From Oreohelix idahoensis (lineage: Eukaryota; Mollusca; Gastropoda; Stylommatophora; Oreohelicidae): a stretch of DNA of 64,000 nucleotides. Below the pieces are notes generated by a model. The model was not told the origin of the DNA, did no database searches, and worked only from the letters and a program-made list of their open reading frames with translations. How positions within the stretch are numbered: the first letter of the stretch is position 1; each line of letters begins with the position of its first letter. Of this stretch, positions 34,527 through 46,517 are shown piece after piece. The position numbers and the translations under genes are program-made. The stretch spans positions 1 through 64,000 of the forward strand of contig JAMPIV010012248.1 of the NCBI GenBank assembly GCA_024509875.1. The letters are read 5' to 3'.

Positions 34527-34731
34527 ATCCGATTGGCTAAGCAGTTGGAAAGTTTGGCTTTCGCATCAGAGTTACGGGGTTACGGGATTAAATCCTGGAA
34601 GCGCCACGCTTCGGTTCACCCAGCTGTAAAATAGTACCTGAATCTGCTCTTGAGTTACGGAAGGCAGAGGCAGCTAGGAAGGGCGCTGGTCGCCCCACTT
34701 CATAAAGCTGGACGTAGAATAGTGAAGTCAC
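34527..34731 (+). mobile_element. tRNA-derived SINE, copy B (diverged)
   Basis: The head tccgattggctaagcagttgg resembles the A-box region, and gggattaaatcctgg the B box. The body has tctgctcttgagttacgg and ccccacttcataaagctgg, in the same order as copy A. Confidence 0.72.
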
Positions 34732-35324
34732 AGAAATCATCGCTACAAAAGAATGTCAATGTCTGGTGCAGGCTTCTGGCAAGGAGACCGCCTGCAGTGG
34801 TAGCTCCGTGCTCTGTAGGGAACACAAATGAAAATGCTAATGATGGTACTGGGTGGAAAATGGAAGACGACACTGAAGTTAAAATTCTGTGTTGTGGTGA
34901 ATTTAGTTGTGTGTGATTAATGTCATTACACAGAAGGAAATTTCTTCTGTCAGTACATTGCGTAGATGACGTCATATACTGTCAGCCTTTGCTGTACACT
35001 GTGTAGGTTTCTTGTCAGCACTATGGTCCGTTGTAAAGAGAGGTAGCGCGCGCCTTCTGTCAGAAAACATTCTTGATAGTTATCAGAAGTGAAGGTAGGA
35101 CGAAGGACTAAATAAATAATGAATGAAGCCACCTCCATAACTCATAGCAGCTAGTACTGACGTCAGATTGCCCGGTCTATGTTGGCTATTGCTCAACGAC
35201 GACATAGTTAATAAGAGGGGCTTTCATTTTCTTCTTCTTTATGTGGCTTAAGCCAGAAGCCGTAGTCTGCTTAATTAACTTAAAAGAATAATCGTGCGTG
35301 TCTTTTCGACAGGTGTGACTTAAT
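34732..35324. other. Spacer with a possible dispersed repeat
   Basis: The stretch 34765-34830 (ggtgcaggcttctggcaagg ... gcagtggtagctcc) resembles 36303-36355 (ggtgcaagcttcctgcaagg ... gaagtggtggttct). This suggests an unidentified dispersed repeat. No gene is seen. Confidence 0.4.
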
Positions 35325-35700
35325 TCGGGTATAGTTTGTGCGTTTTGTGAGGTTTGGGCTGTACCTAGCCATGTCTTTGATCCACAAGCACTGAGCGTTC
35401 GCTCCTGGTGATTGCTGCAGCTATAGCCTCGAGAAGTTTAATATTTGACTAGTTAGTGTGTGTTTTGTTAGGTTTAGGCCACAGATAAAGCCATGAGCAT
35501 TTTAACATTTTGGTTAGTTAATGTGCGTTTGTGAGGTTTGGACTTCAACTGTAGCGAATGCTACCGACAAAGTGTAATGCAACTTCATCCACGAATAATC
35601 TAACATTAGGCTACTATATATGTGTTTTCTGAAGTTCAGGCGGCAACGTAAGCCACGAATAGCCAAATATTTGACTACTGTATGTGTGTTTTATGTATAT
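35325..35700. repeat. Degenerate tandem repeat of about 100 bp, 3-4 copies
   Basis: Blocks of the type gtgcgtttgtgaggtttgg ... aagccatgag ... atttgactagttagtgtgtg recur with heavy divergence. An old array is the simplest reading. Confidence 0.45.
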
Positions 35701-36157
35701 CTCAACCGATTTTTTATTCTGACCGAGCACAGGGTAAAGGCAGTGTCAAATGTTCGTGTTTGAATAACAATTGCCACGTTGAATAGAACGTAATTACGCG
35801 GCAGAGATTTCATGTTTGAGTTTCTCTTTCTCTTCCGCTCCCCTCCCTTCCTCACACATTTTTTCTTTCTTCTCCATGTAATTCCACATACCTGTGTAGA
35901 ATGGTGTTGATCCCGTCGAATGTTTACAATTTTAATAGAGAGAAGGGGCATGGCCATCTATACTGTATATATTTTCTGAAAGGCGTGACGCTGTCGATTC
36001 TGAGCTTAATATCTAAGCAAGTGCCAAAATTAGGACGTCATTATATAAGCATTTATACGACACGTTCGGCAAGGAAAATGTGACGTAATTGTCCCGTGGA
36101 TTTCCCGGAGGTTTCCGAGGAGATAAGATAAGGAAATGGCCTACTGGTACCTTGGAC
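35701..36157. other. Unannotated spacer
   Basis: No gene or repeat recognised. Confidence 0.35.
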
Positions 36158-36176
36158 ATGTTGTAAGAGACGACTA
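36158..36176 (-). repeat. Dispersed core motif TTAGTCGTCTCTTACAACATG-like, copy 1
   Basis: On the minus strand it reads ttagtcgtctcttacaaca. Close relatives on the plus strand are at 41418 and 46518. It overlaps one arm of a 15-bp hairpin. Confidence 0.55.
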
Positions 36177-36216
36177 ATATGAGGTTGCCAGCCTGTTGCG
36201 TAACCTCATATTAGTC
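36172..36216. repeat. Perfect 15-bp inverted repeat with 15-bp loop
   Basis: The arms gactaatatgaggtt (36172-36186) and aacctcatattagtc (36202-36216) are exact reverse complements. No coding context explains them. Confidence 0.85.
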
Positions 36217-36259
36217 CTCCTGAGGTTATACATGAGGCTGCCAACCTCATCATGTAAAA

Positions 36260-37261
36260 CACGTTGCTACAGAAGGCACTGCTGCACGAACACGTGACTG
36301 CTTGGTGCAAGCTTCCTGCAAGGGGACTAACTGAAGTGGTGGTTCTATGCTCCGTCATAAGCGAATGGGGACAAGAAGAATCTTCGTTTAGCGGCCATAC
36401 CTTCTATTTCTTTATATAGTGAAGCCACTGAATCAGGCACCTGTTATAGCAGTGTTACGCCTTTTAAAATATACAGTAGGCCCTATAGACTGTCACGGGT
36501 GGGGGCCTCATCCGCAATAGATTATTAAGTGATGTCAGTTTCAACGAAAATATTTAGCTAGCACGCACACCTAGATCTGCCATTTATGCGCCCATAGCGT
36601 ACGTGGTTAGTTATTGCCAACTTGCACTGACAGATATGTTAAAATTGACTAACGCAAGCAGCCAGAACGAACGTCAAGCTAAATTGCTTAAAAACATATT
36701 AAAAGGAGAGTACAGAATACCTCATACCTCACACCTCCCCCTGTCTCCCATCCGAATCTCCCCTGGGAGGCGCACCCCACACATACAGAACCTCTACCAT
36801 ACATGAACGGGATGAAACTGAATTGGCTTGGGAACACTGAACTGATGTTTGGTGGAGATATTCAGGCCATTAGTACAGAAATCCACAATCTCTGGCGTCA
36901 CATATTTGAAAAGTGGAACCCAGATGAAGAGAAGTATATGAACTGCGTGTTTTCAGATACAGGTTTATCAATTTAAAAGTCCCATTCCTTTTCCCGCGTC
37001 TTATTCAAAGGCCAGCGAAGAACATCACTGTGTCAATAGGCATTCAGTCAGAGATATTCAAGAGCATACATTTACTGTGTCAAAAGTTCTTTGTCAATGA
37101 AGACCGGCTCTGCGAGGCAAGCTGGTGTATTAAGCTCAAGATATTTGTTAAACAACTTATTTTAACCATCTTTAACAGCTGTGAATATTACTTGTAAGGT
37201 TATTATCATCGCCGCTGTCGTCGTCTGTTAAATGATAAAAAAGTAAATGTAATCCCATAAC
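36260..37261. other. Spacer with one unidentified small open frame
   Basis: A 57-codon ATG frame at 36803-36976 (begins MNGMKLNWLGN, contains NLWRHIFEKWNPDEEK) has a protein-like composition, but I cannot assign it. It may be a fragment of an old element. Nothing else is evident. Confidence 0.25.
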
Positions 37262-37432
37262 AGATACTTACGCAGGGTAGAGAAGTGTTAAAGACTTCAT
37301 TATACTAGGTCCAGAATCGAGAAGTGGAGTAACCAGTTCTATTCATCGCTGCCTTTTCCTTCTGTAACTCAAGAGCAAAGTCAGGTACCCATTTAAAGTT
37401 GGTTAGACTGGAGCTTAAGTCCGTCGGTTATA
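37262..37432 (-). mobile_element. tRNA-derived SINE, copy C (5'-truncated)
   Basis: The plus strand shows the family landmarks in reverse: agtgttaaagacttcat, ccttttccttctgtaactc, and gagcaaagtcaggtacccat. The tRNA-like head is degraded. Confidence 0.75.
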
Positions 37433-37565
37433 TGAGAGCATAGTTTATATTGAAAATTGAGTGAATTCTTGTCAACGGAAGTATAATAGTGATAAAAACC
37501 AAGTCCTGAAAAAGGACTACTAGCTAACATTAAACTACATTATGACAGGTAAAAGTAGTTCCATA

Positions 37566-37779
37566 GTAGATATAGCTGTAGGGGAGTGACGTGTTAGAGA
37601 CTTCACTATACTAGGTCCAGCATCGAGAGGTGGGGTGTGACTAGCTCCCTGCCTCGCTGCCTTTTCCTTCCCTAACTCAAGGAGAAAAGTCAGGTACACA
37701 TTTGCAGCTGGGCAGACTGGAGCATGATGATACCTTAGCCGCGAGAGACCAGCGTTTTAACCACTCTGCCAATCGGACA
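37566..37779 (-). mobile_element. tRNA-derived SINE, copy D
   Basis: A full copy in reverse. The minus-strand head is attgtccgattggcagagtgg, with an A box and the gtctctcgcggc region. The body contains ccctaactcaaggag and the tail gagacttcactatac. It lies about 130 bp from copy C in the same orientation. Confidence 0.83.
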
Positions 37780-39214
37780 ATATTATGAAAGAGCGGTATC
37801 AAATGCGAAAAATTTTTTTTAATGAGGACCGGTGCAACTATACATTTTAAGATGACTTTTTTTTGTATAAGTTTTGCCTCGTTTTGGCGAGGCGCGTCCC
37901 GTTAAACCTAGTCGGTTATATTAGGGCGCATGTCCAAACATAAAAAACCCATAGGTCTGGGGTTTGAATTGTTTAATGTGTTTAAGGTGACCAAATCAGT
38001 TTGGCAAATTGTAATACGTAGTCGTTAGTACAATTTTCGTTCGCGCCACCCCCCTTTTCACTGTAAAGCTTGATGGTTACTGATGCAGAGAGACAATTTT
38101 GTACCTGTGCTTTGATGTCTGGCAAACACAGCCGCTAAGGAAAGTGGAGTTTATGTTAAACAATGTTACCTTTAAAACTGAATTGTAGCCCCTGGTAAGC
38201 TGTCCAACTTGGCATGACATAATGCCCTGTCTACTTAGAACCTAACATTTACCTTGTCGACTTTACAAATTGAGTCTGGTGTTTTACCGCTCGGAGAAAC
38301 ATTGGTTTTGTTGGTTAACCTGAACTAATTTTCAGTATTCTGTACTCTCTTTTTTGAAGCATTTTAGCATGACGTGTTCGTTCTCGCTGCGTAGCCACAC
38401 ACCAGAAGGTATTTCCTTGTCGTTTGGGTATTGTTACGTATCGTGAATCTTGTGTTGAAAATAACCCAGGTTGGTATGAAGGTCAAACATAGTTAGGTGA
38501 AAACGGATACGTGTATTTCAGATTGTTGTATCTCACTACTCGGCATTAGGTTCGTGTGGGCTACATTCAGATATGTGTCACTTGTGTACGACCAGTGTGT
38601 GATTCTAGAGGATTCTTATACTTATTTACTTCAGTCACGGTAAAATTTCTTGTGCTCAAGTTCGGAGACTGTTTTTACAGTGACAATGTACGATTATACT
38701 TGAACAGACGTAGGGCAGTGATATCCTAGCTGTTTTTCGTCGTGTGTACCATTAATATAAACAAGACAACGCGTACAATCGTGTCGTGAAAATTCTTATA
38801 AAACTAGTGTAAAAGCCTGTCATAAGACGGGAATTAAATTCAAAAGCACCAATACCTAACGGCAATTTTACTTATTCAAAAGTATTTTTAAAAACCACTG
38901 TGCATCACCACAGTACACGAACTACGTAGTAGCAGCGAGGATCCCAATGTGTGTATACGGGATCACACATTCTATAAATATTTTTGTGCACCCCGTCATT
39001 TGCGCATTCTACAAATAAGTGTTACTATTTTCGGGAGAGTACATATAAGGGAAACAATACAATTAATGTCTAACTTTCAACCACAGTTGCATCCCCCAAG
39101 CGTTACTGACAGAAAAAGCAGGGATTTTATATATATTGATGCCGTTTGTTGTTTCCATATTTGGATAGTGGTAAATTTATGTATTTTTCCAGTTAAAAGT
39201 CATTTAAACAGCAG
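37780..39214. other. Unannotated spacer of 1.4 kb
   Basis: No gene, RNA or repeat that I can support. Open frames are short and lack motifs. Confidence 0.35.
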
Positions 39215-39655
39215 GTAGCTAAGTTAGTCTGTCCCAGTGTATGGCTCTGGAACACTGAGAACACAAATAACAAGCAAGAAGTTGCCGACTTTAATAAATG
39301 GGTGATTGAGTTGACTGGGAGGATAGAAATGTACGATTGAATCACCAATGTGGAGCTGATGACAAGAACCAGACAAGTGCCAGTGGAACAGGAGATGAGA
39401 AGAAGACGCCGGTGATGGATAAAACACAAAATGAGGATACTTGTTATTAGCATTACAAGGCAATTCTTTTTCTTGAACCCGCAGGGTAAGAAAGTTTGAG
39501 GGAGACATGAAATCACATAAAGAAGAGAATTGGATACATACATTAAAGCGATGATGATGACGACACGTAAAGACATTGAGCTGGTGACACGGGACAGACG
39601 GACTTGGCATGAGTTTGTTATAGGCCTAAGCTCCTGGTGGAGATGACCTGCAATG
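39215..39655 (+). pseudogene. LINE 3' fragment, family B
   Basis: This aligns in plus orientation with the end of the LINE at 58850-60045. It contains the coding stretch for LMTRTRQVPVEQEMRRRR (39355-39413), followed by a gcattacaaggcaa block and a tail matching the Asp-Arg-Arg-Thr-Trp-His end. Several indels and stops make it non-coding. Confidence 0.75.
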
Positions 39656-39788
39656 AATAATTAAGTAAAAGTGTTCGTGAAATAGTTCTAGTGAAGACAT
39701 TATTATACGCGGTAAGGCTAGTCGACATGGAACATCATGTCTTAGTCAAGTCACGTTTTTACTTACTAGTAGCCCCTTTCAATCATAA

Positions 39789-40262
39789 CTGACTATGGAA
39801 TGCGCCACAGAGGTGATAGACTGACTATGGGAATGCACCACTGATGTGATAGGACTAACTATGGGAATGCGCCACTGAGGTGAATAGGACTGACTATGGG
39901 AATGCGCTACTGAGGTGTTAGGACTGATTATGGAAATGCGCCACTGAGGTGTTAGGACTGACTATGGGAATGCGCTACTGAGGTGATAGGACTGATTATG
40001 GGAATGCGCCACTGAGGTGATAGGACTGACTATGGGAATGCGCCACTGAGGTGATAAGACTGACTATGGGAATGCGGCACTGAGGTGTTAGGACTGACTA
40101 TGGGAATGCACCCCTGAGGTGATACGGCTGACTATGGGAATGCACCCCTGAGGTGATACGGCTGACTATGGAATTGCGCCGCTGAGATGATAGGACTGAC
40201 TATGGGAATGCTCCCCTGAGGTGAAAGCAATGACTATGGGAATGCGCCCCTGAGGTAATAGC
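39789..40262. repeat. 34-bp minisatellite, about 14 copies
   Basis: The unit is actgactatgggaatgcgcc plus actgaggtgatagg. Copies vary at several positions, for example gtgatagg/gtgttagg and gccact/cccct, so the array is older or less homogenised than the 44-bp array. Confidence 0.95.
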
Positions 40263-40269
40263 CCCCAGC

Positions 40270-40994
40270 TGTTGTTGTTGTTTTTTTTTGCCCGGTGTTC
40301 CTTTCAGCGTGTTCTCTTCTGCCTGTTGTGAGAGCCTCTTTTCGCCCAATATGACGTGACGCCATAGGGAGCATCGCCGCTTGGTGTAATCGGCAGCTTC
40401 ATCCTCCCAGGTTGCTGGGTTTATGTCCAGTCCCTTTATGCCTCTCTTGCACTCATCTTTGAGCCTCAGCTGCGGTCACTCGACTGTTCTTTTGCCGTCT
40501 GCCACTTGTCCATAGAAAATATCTTCGGGGATGCGACCATCTTCCACGCGGTGGACATGGCCAATCCAGCGTAGTCTGCGCTGCCTAAGCAGTGTATTCA
40601 TGATATGAAGGCCAGCAGGTGACAACACCTCGACATTTGTCACTTTGTCCTTCCACGAAAGAAGGATGTGGCGTAGACACCGTTGAAGGAAGTTGACCCT
40701 TCTTTCTTGCTGAGCATAGGTTGTCCATGACTTGCAGCCATATGTAAGCGTGCTGGTGACGCAGGCATTACATCTTCTTCTTCTTCCGTCCTTAGCCACC
40801 GACCGTCAAAGCAGTCAGTGGCCATTACGCCTAGTGGCGTCTTAGGGCAACAGCAGATAGGTTTACTTTGCCATTGTTTCCCATCACGCCTATTGGCGTC
40901 TTTAGGGCAATGGCAAATCAATCCATTTGCCGTTGTTTCCGTAATCGAAGTGACTGGCAAACGGGTGATCAGCCCGTTGGTGCAGGCATTACAT
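40270..40994 (-). pseudogene. LINE 3' end, family G, interrupted by a SINE-like insert
   Basis: The minus strand encodes a LINE C-terminus: LTYGCKSWTTYAQQERR, LRHILLSWKDKVTN, LLRQRRLRWIGHVHR and DGRIPEDIFYGQ, between about 40755 and 40500. The 3' part runs down to a (CAA)n-like tail, gttgttgttgttttttttt, at 40270. A 208-bp element sits at 40774-40981, and the copy is truncated just beyond the second duplication at 40994. Confidence 0.78.
40774..40981 (-). mobile_element. Short non-autonomous (SINE-like) element with RTE-type tail
   Basis: A 208-bp insert with a perfect 13-bp target-site duplication, gcaggcattacat (40761-40773 and 40982-40994). Its minus-strand 3' end (ctgactgctttgacggtcgg ... 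aagaagaagaag) matches the 3' end of the family A LINE. The 5' part (accaacgggctgatcacccg) is unrelated to that LINE. An internal block around ttgccctaagacgccac occurs twice. Sharing a LINE tail suggests mobilisation by the LINE. Confidence 0.85.
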
Positions 40995-42985
40995 ACTTAC
41001 TAATAATAGTGATAATAATATTAATAATAAGTATTATTATTTCACTTCTTCTTTTCTTGGTCTTACTCTTCTTTGTATTCTTCCACCTTCTTCTCAATTT
41101 CCGCCATTCCCTTGTTGTCCGTAGGACACCACTGTAAGTTGGTCCATTACCAGAATGCCTGCACCAGATAATTTTCTGTCCTCGTGCAGTGGCGGTTTTT
41201 GTGTGGTTATAATAAAGAACAGTTGGACGTGTTCTTTGATGTCATCATAGAACGTTATTAAGGTTAGAGTTTAGGGGTAGGCTTAACATTCTTAAACCTA
41301 ACCCTTACCCCTTAATACTGAGTCTCTTGAGTTCGTTTTTTTTAAGGCCATATCGAACACACGGCCTACTGTTCCTCAATTCAACCTTTTTGTGTTGCCA
41401 GCATCACACACATCACATTAGTCGCCTCGTCTTACGACACGCGTGAGGAAGCATGGTTATATTCTCTCTTTTTTTTTTCTTCCTTGTGAGAACTCCAGAA
41501 ACTCACGAGGCGGCTGTGAACGTCTAAGATACATTGTTGAAAAATATTGTTCATTAAAACTCCTTTCTACTTTTTAAAATGTATGTTAAAACCTGTAACT
41601 TACACTTATTCTCTTGTACCAACAGAAAACCCCTGCGTTTCAGAATTGGTTCTTGTATAGTAGTTGAAGAGCAGTGTATGCTGAAATCTTTTCTGTAATG
41701 CGAAACCTGAGTTTAAATTGAAGTGTGGAGAGGTCACAGAACAAAAGACCTGACTGAGATGTCAGTAGAATGTGCCTGTTGATTCCCTTCCATGGGGCCT
41801 AATCAGACCATGACAGGCGCATAGTGGAACCGACTTTGAAAGAGACAAAATGTTTTTTTAAACGTTATTAGATGTAAATTGTGCCGTATTTTCTGCAGTT
41901 GAGCAAAATTTCAGTACGTAAAAACGTTAACTAAAAGTGTTATTTAATAGTATTATTTGAAAGTGTTAGGACCTATTAGAAAATAAATGTAACTCAGGCT
42001 TGTTGAAATGGGATGTATTATTGTGACAATGTTACGTCTTATGCGGGTGTCCGAGATTGTTTGAACAAGTCAGTGGCGTGCGTTGCGCATACATTTAAAA
42101 AAAAAAAAAATTAATATTAAAAAAAAATATTTTGTGTAACATTTTTGATTAGCTTTCAAGGATGTTTCAGCCAATATATTTACATGTATGTGCACTGGTT
42201 TCTTCCCCAACAAATTTGTAGTTAGCGGATTATCTGTGTGTAATTACAGAAGCACACAACTAATTAGTTATAGCTTGCAGGCAAACGTTGTTTGCTTTAA
42301 GGCAGACATTAATTGTCGTGCAAGTAAAACGGGGAAGTAAGCCTGTCCAAATCTCGAGGATTTATCTCCTCTTGGTGATGTATGTCCTCTTCCTCCCCCA
42401 GCGCTGATTACATTTTTGCAGTCATGTCGGATCAAAGGCAGTGAATCGATGATTCGTTGAGATAGCACCTGTTCATCTCCAGGCATTTGAATTAATTTGC
42501 AGTGTTGTGTGCTTGGCTGTTGAAATTCGTGAGCCATTATTACATATAGTGATTATTATTCTTGCAATGTATCATTTTTTTTAAAAAACTCGGGTCCTTA
42601 TACAGCGTAATTTAAAAGCAATTAATAATTCCAGTGATTTTGCCCCACGTGTTTAGTATTAGTCTGGTCTTAAGATGGATACAAGATTGCTGTGTACTAA
42701 TATATTCTTGAGTTGTTTAATAATTACAATACGGATATAGACACGTTTATTTTGAGCATTGCGCTTTGACTTTCATTCTTCTGTACTTCTTCGTCTTCTT
42801 CTTTCTCTATTACCATTGATCTTTTGTAAACAGGGGTGTTTCCTCTCGTCTGTTATTTTTTAATCTGTCGATTTTCTCAGAGTTGCAGTGTTTTCACTAG
42901 GCTGTTGTTCCTATTGTACGGTTTTACTCTCTCTCTCTCTCTCTCTCTCCCTCCCTCTCTCTGTCCTCATCTATTTTTCCTACAT
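40995..42985. other. Unannotated spacer of 2 kb
   Basis: No gene recognised. It holds the core motif at 41418, A-rich runs at 42094-42130 and a short (CT)n run near 42926-42950. Confidence 0.35.
41418..41450 (+). repeat. Dispersed core motif, copy 2
   Basis: ttagtcgcctcgtcttacga followed by cacgcgtgaggaa. It matches 46518-46550 and the inverted copy at 36158. Confidence 0.6.
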
Positions 42986-42989
42986 ACGG

Positions 42990-45900
42990 AGCATCTTCTT
43001 CTTCTTTGATCCATAACCACCAACCGTCAAAGCAGTCAGCGGCCATCACATCTGGTGGCGTCTTGTAGGGCAGCAACAAATTGATACCACTTTGCTCGGT
43101 CGGCGGCCATCCTTCGTACAGTGCCCCAACTGTGGTTCATTCTTTGCATCTCAGCTTCCACAGTTCTCCGCCAAGTTGTTTTTGGTCGGCCTCTCTTTCG
43201 CTTTCCCTCGGGGGTCCATAGCATAGCTGTTCTTGTGATGGTATCAGGGTCCCTTCTAAGGACGTGGCCAACCCAACTCCAGCGTCTGCCAGCTATGATG
43301 ATGTGCATGTCCTCCTGGTTACTCCGAATAAGTAGTTCTTGGTTGCTGATGGTGTTTGGCCAAAAGATTCGGAGAATTTTCCTTAGGCAGATTGTGTGGA
43401 AGGAGGACAGTTTCGACATTTCCTTCTCTGTTACTTTCCAACATTCCGCACCATAGAGAAGCACAGAAAGTACACAACTCTCATACAGTCTTAATTTGGT
43501 GTTTGTGCTGTACTGGGAAGACTTCCAAATGTTGTTGAGAACAGCAAAGGCTGTTCTCGCTTTATTCATTCTGTTGTTAATGTCCTTGCTTGTTCCGCCG
43601 TCAGGTGTTACTATGCTTCCTAGGTAAGTAAATGTGTCTGTCTGTTCTAACTTCTGGTTCCTTACTGTTATTGGCTCAGGATTGCCCACATTTAGTGTCA
43701 TGACCTCTGTCTTCTTCAAATTGATGTTCAGGCCAACCTGCTGGCCATACTTATTCAGTCTATCGGTTTTGTCTTGAATGTGTTGATGTGAATGCGCGAG
43801 TAGTGCAATGTCATCTGCATATTCCAAATCTTCCAGTGTAGAAAACGTTGTCCATCTAATTTCTCTTGGACTGCCCTCTGTTGTCTGGCGCATCACCCAA
43901 TCTATGACTGTCAGAAATAATGTTGTTGATAAGGGGCATCCCTGTCGTACTCCTTTTTTCACTTCGAAAGTTACATTACTCGATCCAACACTGCACGTAC
44001 AGTTAGAATAGAGGCTTTTTTTGATGGAAACAATGCGGCTGGGAATTCCATAAGCCCTCAGAATTTTCCATAGGCTGTCCCTGTGTATGCTGTCGAAAGC
44101 CTTTTCAAAATCAACAAAGTTAATGTACAGCTGTCTCTGTCATTCTGAGCACTGCTCTATAATGTTCCTGAGCGCAAATATATGATCTGCACATCTTCTG
44201 TTCTTTCTGAAGCCCGCTTGTTCTTTCCTCAGTTTATGGTCAACTGCTTTTGAAATTCTCTGGATGATTATCCTGCCTAGTATTTTGCTTGGTACTGAGA
44301 GGAGGGTAATTCCTCTCCAGTTGTTGCAGTCTGCAAGGTCGCCCTTCTTGGGCAATTTGACAATTATTCCTTTACTCCACTCTGTTGGTGTTGTCTCAGT
44401 TTCCCAGACTTGTGCAAATAGTGGTTCTAATAGTTCTGCTGCTAGTTCAGGGTCTGTCTTGAATAGCTCAGCATTTAGATTGTCTTGACCAGGCGCTTTT
44501 CCATTTTTTAGCCCTTTGATAGCTGTGATGATTTCTTCTTTTCGTGGAATGTCTGTATTTACGTCTAAGTCTCTTTCAGCCTCAGGAACATTCAGCTGAG
44601 TCTCTGGTGGTTCCTTATTCAGTGTTTCTCTGAAGTGCTCTGCCCATCTTGTTTCCTGCCCCTGTGCTGTGGTGATGAGATTTCCTTGCTTGTCTCTTAC
44701 TAACGTTATGTTGTTTGCACCTCGTTTTTCACTGATAGCTTTAGTTATTTTATAAACTGTGCTTTGTTCATTTCTCAGTGCTGCCTCTTCTGCCTGTCTT
44801 GCAAGGTCATCCAGAAATGTCCTTTTGTTAGCACGGGTTTGACGTTTTACTTCCTTGTCCAGCTGACTGTACTGTTCACTATATATTGCCTTTAACCTGG
44901 GAGACTTAGCTTCTGTTTTCTTTCTTTTCATTTCCTTTCTCTTCTCTATGGTGTTTAGCGTTTCTGGTGTTATCCAGTCTTGGCTCTTTCTTTCCTGGAA
45001 TCCCAAGCATGACTTGCTGCTTTCTTTGTATATTGTTGAGATGGTGTTGAATTTCTGGTCAACATCGTCGGTCTCTGTTCTTTCCTGGCTTTTGGTAATC
45101 AGATATCGTCTCTTTACGTCGACCACGAACGCTTTTCTGGTGAGGGGGTCCTTAAGTTTCGTGATGTTATATCTTTTCTGTTTAACTGCAACTGGTCCAG
45201 CAGCTCTGAGTTTCACCTTCAGTCTTGCTACTACTAGGTGATGATCACTTCCCACATCTGCGCCTCTTCTTACTTTTACGTCTTGTAGTGCATGTCTCCA
45301 TCTGCCATTGATCATTATGTGATCTATCTGGTTTTTGTCTCGTCCGTTTGGTGATTCCCATGTTAACTTGTGCACTTCTTTGTGTTGAAAAAGTGTTCCT
45401 CCAATGACCAGGTTGTTAATACTGCAGAAGCTTATTAATTTGTCCCCATTCTCATTTACTGTTCCACTGCCGCATTTCCCCATTACTCTTTCGTTATAAT
45501 TATTGTGTGTTCCAACTTTCGCATTTAGGCCTCCCATTACTATAATAAGATCGTACCTGGGTACAGTTTCCATTTCCTTTTGTACCTGTTGATAGAACTC
45601 GTCCTTGATCTCTCCATCGCTGTCGTTTGTTGGTGCATAGCATTGTATAATTGTGGTGTTGGTGAATCTCCCTCTCAGTCTTGCTCTTATTAGTCTGTTG
45701 TTAATGGGTTTCCATTCCAGTAGAGACCTTTCCATTCCTTTCTTCTGGATAATGGCTACACCTTCGTTGTGCTGACCATCTTCTCTACCAGAATAAAGTA
45801 CTGTTTCCCCTGTAGCTGTTTTTATTCTCCCCATCCCTGTCCATCTGCTCTCGCTTATTCCCAGGATATGTAGTTTGTAATTCCTCATCTCTGCTGTGAT

Positions 45901-46371
45901 CTGTCTCAGCTTTCCTGCCTCATTCATAGTTCTGACATTCCAAAAACCAATTCTGGTTTCGTGTTTTGCGGTCTGGGCATCCGTTTTCATGCCAGTGGCT
46001 TCCTTTCGGCTTTCACCACTGTCAGTCATACGAGCCTGAGACTCCGGATGTCCGTCCCGCATCAAAGTTTTTTCATTTATTGCTGTTTCCGTAACATGTG
46101 CGATTTTTTACACAGACAGGGGTGTCGGCCCTGTGCTAAAACCCCCAACCTGGAGGACCAGGGTACCAGCTTTTGTCTGACCCCTACCCACGCAGACCAG
46201 TCCAGCTTGGTTGAACCTACCAGGAGTAAAACTCCCACTGGCATAGCTCTGGGGATTGTCAGGGTACACAAGCTGCCATACCGCTACAAGGTATAGGTAC
46301 CACTGATGGCAGACATATGGAGCATGGAGCCATAAATAAACCTGGCTCCTGTGGAGGACAACCCGCGTCAA
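42990..46371 (-). mobile_element. Nearly full-length RTE-like non-LTR retrotransposon (family A)
   Basis: About 3.4 kb on the minus strand. The parts are a 5' UTR (about 46371-46066), one long endonuclease-RT frame with an internal TGA, and a short 3' UTR ending in GAA repeats (42998-43010, seen as cttcttcttctttg). The length fits RTE-type elements. Truncated relatives lie at 16015-16329, and the tail is shared by the SINE-like insert at 40774-40981. I could not find a clear target-site duplication, so the outer limits are approximate. Confidence 0.85.
43036..46062 (-). pseudogene. LINE endonuclease-reverse transcriptase with nonsense codon
   Basis: The frame begins at the ATG at 46062. Residues 36-280 are an APE-type endonuclease: WNVRT, GISESRW (Glu71), YAPTND and GSDHHL (272-275). 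The conserved Gly-Asp-x-Asn motif reads MGGLNA, with Gly178 in place of the catalytic Asp. RT follows from about 480, with NGKAPGQD, GITLLSVPSKILGR, GFRKNRRCADHIF and, beyond the stop, VRQGCPLS and LEYADDIALL. A TGA at 44140-44142 interrupts the same frame; the next codons continue the RT without a shift. The C-terminus carries YLGS, VLLYGAECW and GKRKRGRPKTTWRR. Such proteins nick DNA and prime cDNA on the target. This copy is dead on two counts. Confidence 0.9.
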
Positions 46372-46410
46372 AGTACATGTTCCTGCAGCAATGGTTTCTC
46401 TAGCACTTTA

Positions 46411-46509
46411 CGTGACACGATGACGTTGCAAGCTGCATGCACACGTGACATGATGACGTTGCAAGCTGCATGCACACGTGACATGATGACGTTGCAAGCT
46501 GCATGCACA
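46411..46509. repeat. 33-bp tandem repeat, 3 copies
   Basis: The unit is gatgacgttgcaagctgcat plus gcacacgtgacat. Copies are nearly perfect. Confidence 0.92.
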
Positions 46510-46517
46510 ACTTCAAG

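Noticed and set aside
41270..41330. Telomere-like ccctaa words
   Set aside because: Only isolated degenerate copies (aacctaacccttacccctt), not a TTAGGG array.
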